Below are positions 6,121-6,594 of a stretch of DNA of 6,594 bases, piece after piece. The DNA comes from Pseudomonadota bacterium (GTDB lineage: Bacteria; Pseudomonadota; Alphaproteobacteria; Rhizobiales; Rhizobiaceae), in contig JAEZXF010000569.1 of assembly GCA_023419995.1 (NCBI GenBank), positions 1-6,594 on the forward strand, given 5' to 3'. The position numbers were made by a program, and so were the translations under genes. The notes beneath the pieces are model-generated. The model was not told the origin of the DNA. It was given only the letters and a program-made list of their open reading frames with translations, and ran no database searches. How positions within the stretch are numbered: the first letter of the stretch is position 1; each line of letters begins with the position of its first letter.

Positions 6121-6594
6121 GAAACCCCATGCAGGGCGGGCGGCAAGACGGGCTGGGCACCATCATCCGCGATCGCTGGAGCCGGCAGAATGTGCGGGAG
6201 TGGATCTTCCACGCACCGGCCGCCTCGACGGGAGCGGTCACCGGCGCGGCGGCTCCACCCGCATCAATGTCCGGCGTTCGACGGGAGATGGCCAAGGAGG
6301 CTCGTCATCGCGCCATCGGCGCCCCGCGCGGCGGGTCAACGACGGAAATCCCGGCGTCGAGCGGCGATCGTGGCCGGTTTGTCGCCGTGCCCCGAGGACC
6401 GGCAATGGGTCCGATCTCGCCAGCGTCGAAGCGCTGCTCGCCGTCCGCTGCCCTAGCCACACAGGTTGCCGGCCGGCTGCGCCTGTGATGCAGCACCTCT
6501 GCGTGGACCGGCTCGCCGGGCGGAGAAACCAGCCTGTCATTCCGTCCAATTCCGGGCGAAAGATTCCCCGCGCAAGGGCCTGCATGCTCCGCGT
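6121..6594 (+). pseudogene. Decayed IS5-family transposase, frameshifted; continues past the window
   Basis: No single frame encodes it, but ordered pieces of an IS5-type DDE transposase occur across three plus-strand frames. ETPCR (6121-6135) resembles the usual TPWR motif. LGTIIRDRWSRQNVREWIF (6153-6209) matches the TIYNRF-RWSR-GIW-IF region. GST (6251-6259) stands where the catalytic DST is expected, then HQC (6262-6270), a usual HQ.AAG position. RAIGAPRGGSTTEIP (6309-6353) matches the RAIGRSRGG-TTKIH hallmark. SDLASVEALLA (6410-6442) follows. LPAGCACDAAPLR (6466-6504) aligns with the LLADRAYDA-LR block. DRLAGRRNQPVIPSNS (6506-6553), continuing GRKIP (6554-6568), matches the family's PVIPSN-RK segment. 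At least four frame changes occur; one fits a single extra G near 6505. Both predicted catalytic Asp codons read Gly. The N-terminal third is missing or unreadable, and the 3' end with terminal repeat lies outside. Certainly inactive; subgroup not determined. Confidence 0.72.

Noticed and set aside
6238..6585. 115-codon minus-strand open frame at the right end
   Set aside because: No recognisable domain, and it is antisense to the transposase remnant, whose motifs read on the plus strand.
5978..6594. Plus-strand open frame starting at 5978 with a plausible GGGGGAG site, open to the window end
   Set aside because: The predicted protein is Arg/Gly-rich and protein-like only in short patches, and those patches are the transposase fragments that switch to other frames.

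Overview
The window is GC-rich DNA with tightly packed genes and strong G/C third-position bias. Gene content (CaiC-like acyl-CoA ligase, FabG-like SDR, EthD protein, flavin-reductase-fold protein, IS5-type remnant) fits an alphaproteobacterium, perhaps of the Hyphomicrobiales. That placement is inferred from protein flavour, not from a marker gene.

Positions 1-4460 carry a plus-strand gene run that enters from the left edge. It holds the C-terminal half of a two-domain MaoC/hydratase-2 protein, a CaiC-like ATP-dependent acyl-CoA ligase, an SDR with a damaged catalytic tetrad, a tandem EthD-domain protein, and an FMN-binding flavin-reductase-like protein. Gaps are 70, 24, 83 and 105 bases. 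Three of the four gaps hold a stem-loop starting 7-9 bases after the upstream stop codon. The first three genes fit a catabolic module: a carboxylic acid is activated to its CoA thioester, an enoyl-CoA is hydrated, and a dehydrogenase-like step follows. The EthD and flavin proteins look like accessory or oxygenase-linked functions. The substrate cannot be read from the sequence.

Positions 4502-5945 hold a convergent minus-strand pair. A short cupin closely resembling the manganese-dependent hydroxynitrile lyase-like cupins lies upstream of a zinc-dependent, formaldehyde-dehydrogenase-like alcohol dehydrogenase, 31 bases apart.

Positions 5946-6594 have no intact gene. Read across all three plus-strand frames, 6121-6594 is a decayed IS5-family transposase with several frameshifts, running off the right edge. 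The 5946-6120 stretch next to it holds nothing recognisable.

No CRISPR array, RNA gene or clear novel defence or metabolic system is visible. The points most worth a second look are the SDR lacking its catalytic tyrosine, the decayed transposase, the hydroxynitrile-lyase-like cupin, and the regular stem-loops after stop codons.
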